Below, piece after piece: positions 19,096-20,718 of a DNA stretch of 20,718 nucleotides. The DNA is from Asterionellopsis glacialis (taxonomy: Eukaryota; Bacillariophyta; Plagiogrammaphyceae; Rhaphoneidales; Asterionellopsidaceae): positions 1 through 20,718 of the forward strand of contig WKLE02002513.1 of assembly GCA_014885115.2 (NCBI GenBank), given 5' to 3'. Every line of letters starts with the position of its first letter. Position 1 is the stretch's first letter. The notes beneath the pieces were generated by a model. It saw only the letters and a program-made list of their open reading frames with translations, ran no database searches and had not been told where the DNA came from. Both the position numbers and the translations under genes were made by a program.

Positions 19096-19952
19096 GGTAT
19101 GGTGTAGTGCAGTAGTGAATTCACTTTTTCTTTAAAAGTTAGATATGGAATGAATGATAAGCAGTATATGATATGGAATGACCGTACCGTACCGAGTGTG
19201 TGCGTGTGTGTGTATGCTCGTAAGTACTTACTTACACCCTCGTTTTGTCGATTTGATTCGAAAGTCAAACAAATCAATAACAATGTCAATTTCCAAATAA
19301 TGTTATTCAATTCCCAAGAAAGAGAATACAGTAGAGTTGTCTGTTGTGTGGTGTGAAGGGACGACTAATGGAAATGGTGGTGAGAGAGAGACCAGAGTGA
19401 ACGATGTGTGCTTTCTATGGTCAAGTATATTTTTTGGATATAGATTATTATCTCTCTCTAGTAGGACCTACTGTAAGATCAGAGGAGGCTCGCGGTGTGG
19501 CGGGCGGTGACTCTACCGTTCGTACAGGTATTTACGTACATTTTTGTACGGTCGGGTACGATACCGTAGTATTACAATCTCGAAACAGACAACCATCGTT
19601 TATTTGCTGGGAGGCGTGTGTGATGCGCGTGTACTGTAACTAACTAGTCCTACTCGCGGTACTGTCTGTACCCACACAGCCAGACGTTCTATTTATATCT
19701 ATCTATTCTGCTCGTTCGTAAATGTACCGTATATTTTATATGTATCAAGGAGTACTAAAAAATAATCTCTAAGTATCTATTATTTTTTTATGCTTTTTTG
19801 GGATTTTTCATTATCTCTTGTTGTGATAATACTGTAATGGCAGTAGCTGAGTCGGATCAATACTGTCGGATCTTTTGGTCCCGAATTTCTAGGTAAAATT
19901 GTGTTCCTGTGTAGTGTGACACTGAAAGTACTTTGGATCCTTTCCTACCGAA
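19096..19952 (-). promoter_or_regulatory. Upstream region of the phosphodiesterase gene
   Basis: No gene supported. It contains an ACCGTACCGTACCG triplet (~19180-19195), a GT-rich microsatellite at ~19196-19216, and a cluster of GTAC palindromes between ~19510 and 19570, including CGTACA-TTTT-TGTACG (19535-19550). The frame at 19404-19643 (79 codons) shows no domain. Regulatory roles are possible but unproven. Confidence 0.4.
19196..19216 (+). repeat. GT-rich microsatellite
   Basis: Interrupted (GT)n run with a single CG interruption, 101 bases upstream of the phosphodiesterase start codon at its nearest edge. Likely length-variable. Confidence 0.8.
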
Positions 19953-20133
19953 ATGTCCGTATGTAGTAGACTACATAAAATTGGAAAAAGACGAAGCAGA
20001 GCCAAGATATTCCCTACTGTTGTTTCAGAGGACATTGTAAGTTTCTAATATCAACTTACTTATACAATGATTCATACATATATAGGTCACCTTATCCGTA
20101 AGGTTGTACATAAAAATCGTATATACCTACTAG
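19953..20133 (+). CDS. Weak candidate: small two-exon ORF
   Basis: ATG 19953 opens 28 codons (MSVCSRLHKIGKRRSRAKIF, then PTVVSEDI) ending at 20036. The next bases are a consensus GTAAGT donor, and a TATATAG acceptor ends at 20085. Removing these 49 bases keeps the frame to TAG 20131, giving 43 residues. The exon 1 peptide is basic. I recognise no family, the intron is short, and without transcript data this may be chance. It could also be the first exon of a longer gene running to the right. Confidence 0.2.
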
Positions 20134-20718
20134 TGGAGTGAAACGACTCGTATATCAACATGTAGATTCAATCATAGGTTCGACATATTATGTTGAGCGG
20201 GGTGTTCATCCTCCAATGTATAGCCCACGGCGGCCATGGATGCATTACTGTATTATATATAGAAAAGAGTATTCTTTTGACACGTCTACTTGTGTCGTGG
20301 TTCCACAATTAATAGAAAAAAATTAATATTCGTTTTCAAGTTTTTCTACTAACTTACTGCACCCTGCTCTTGATGATGAGATCGATATATAAAATATAAT
20401 CCAGATACAGCACTTTCAATATTGTATAAAGTAGGCTAAAAGTCATTTATATTAGTCGTGCGCGCTGCGACGAAGCGAACCGTCTCATGTCCCTATTTTT
20501 TACAAAGTAAAAAAAGGGACGAGTAGGTCATGATATCAAATCATCCTCTGTGGCAATGATCCGCCACTACCGGGCCACACACCACTTCCTATAGGTAAGA
20601 CTAGAGTTAGTTAGTGCGCTTGGTCTGGAATCATTTTATTTTTTTTTAAATAAGAACCATAATAACTGGATTCACACTTTATCAGAAAACGAATCAGAAA
20701 AAAATAATAATAAGTTTT
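20134..20718. other. Non-coding right end
   Basis: No gene or RNA gene is supported. A strong hairpin lies at 20489-20520, preceded by a GC-rich patch (20458-20485) that stands out from the AT-rich surroundings. The final bases are A/T homopolymers. Confidence 0.5.
20489..20520. repeat. Strong inverted repeat (hairpin)
   Basis: GTCCCTATTTTTTAC (20489-20503) pairs with GTAAAAAAAGGGAC (20507-20520): 14 base pairs with one bulged A and a 3-nt AAA loop. The same sequence is read from either strand. It could be a small foldback element, a transcript-end structure or an RNA hairpin. Confidence 0.8.

Noticed and set aside
20165..20200. GGTTCGACA tRNA-like string
   Set aside because: The flanking bases do not pair into a T-arm and no acceptor stem is present.
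1..20718. CRISPR array or prokaryotic operon
   Set aside because: No regular short repeats with unique spacers; gene structure and composition are eukaryotic.

Overview
The window looks like nuclear DNA of a stramenopile, most likely a diatom. The genome is AT-rich and its proteins carry long Asn, Gln, Ser and His tracts. The phosphodiesterase and the 2-oxoglutarate oxygenase match types I know from diatoms, and the retroelement has the YVDD/RNase H layout common in diatom genomes. No taxon can be fixed from the sequence alone. There are two confident intact genes, one gene-sized pseudogene, one large decayed retroelement, and about 5 kb of strange AT-rich DNA.

Layout. (1) 1-694: non-coding flank with a ~110-nt purine-only tract. 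(2) About 711-8581: a nearly full-length non-LTR (LINE-type) retrotransposon on the + strand. ORF1 (~822-2951) has a coiled coil. ORF2 (~3008-8426) runs endonuclease, reverse transcriptase, RNase H, zinc-binding motif, C-terminal W/RN domain. Identical 16-nt direct repeats (695-710 and 8582-8597) bracket it and are a plausible target-site duplication. Both ORFs are broken, and along my reading path 18 of 21 internal stops are TGA. The RT block 5197-6936 is fully open. (3) 8599-~13326: a 4.7-kb stretch with only six CpG dinucleotides, holding ~180-bp degenerate tandem repeats, a 28-bp duplication and at least two broken unidentified coding remnants on opposite strands. (4) 14258-15586 (+): an intact secreted or organelle-targeted 2OG-Fe(II) oxygenase. 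(5) 15602-16499 (+): a broken methyltransferase-like gene lacking its SAM-binding motif. (6) 16864-19095 (-): an intact class I cyclic-nucleotide phosphodiesterase with a His/Asp-rich N-terminus, convergent with (5). (7) 19096-20718: its upstream region, with GTAC-rich palindromes, a strong hairpin and one weak spliced-ORF candidate.

The genes do not form an obvious pathway. The oxygenase and phosphodiesterase appear to be unrelated single-copy host genes beside a repeat-rich block. The main unexplained signals are the TGA-skewed stops in the retroelement and the CpG desert that starts two bases beyond its 3' repeat. Both fit cytosine-methylation decay of a silenced region, but that is inference.
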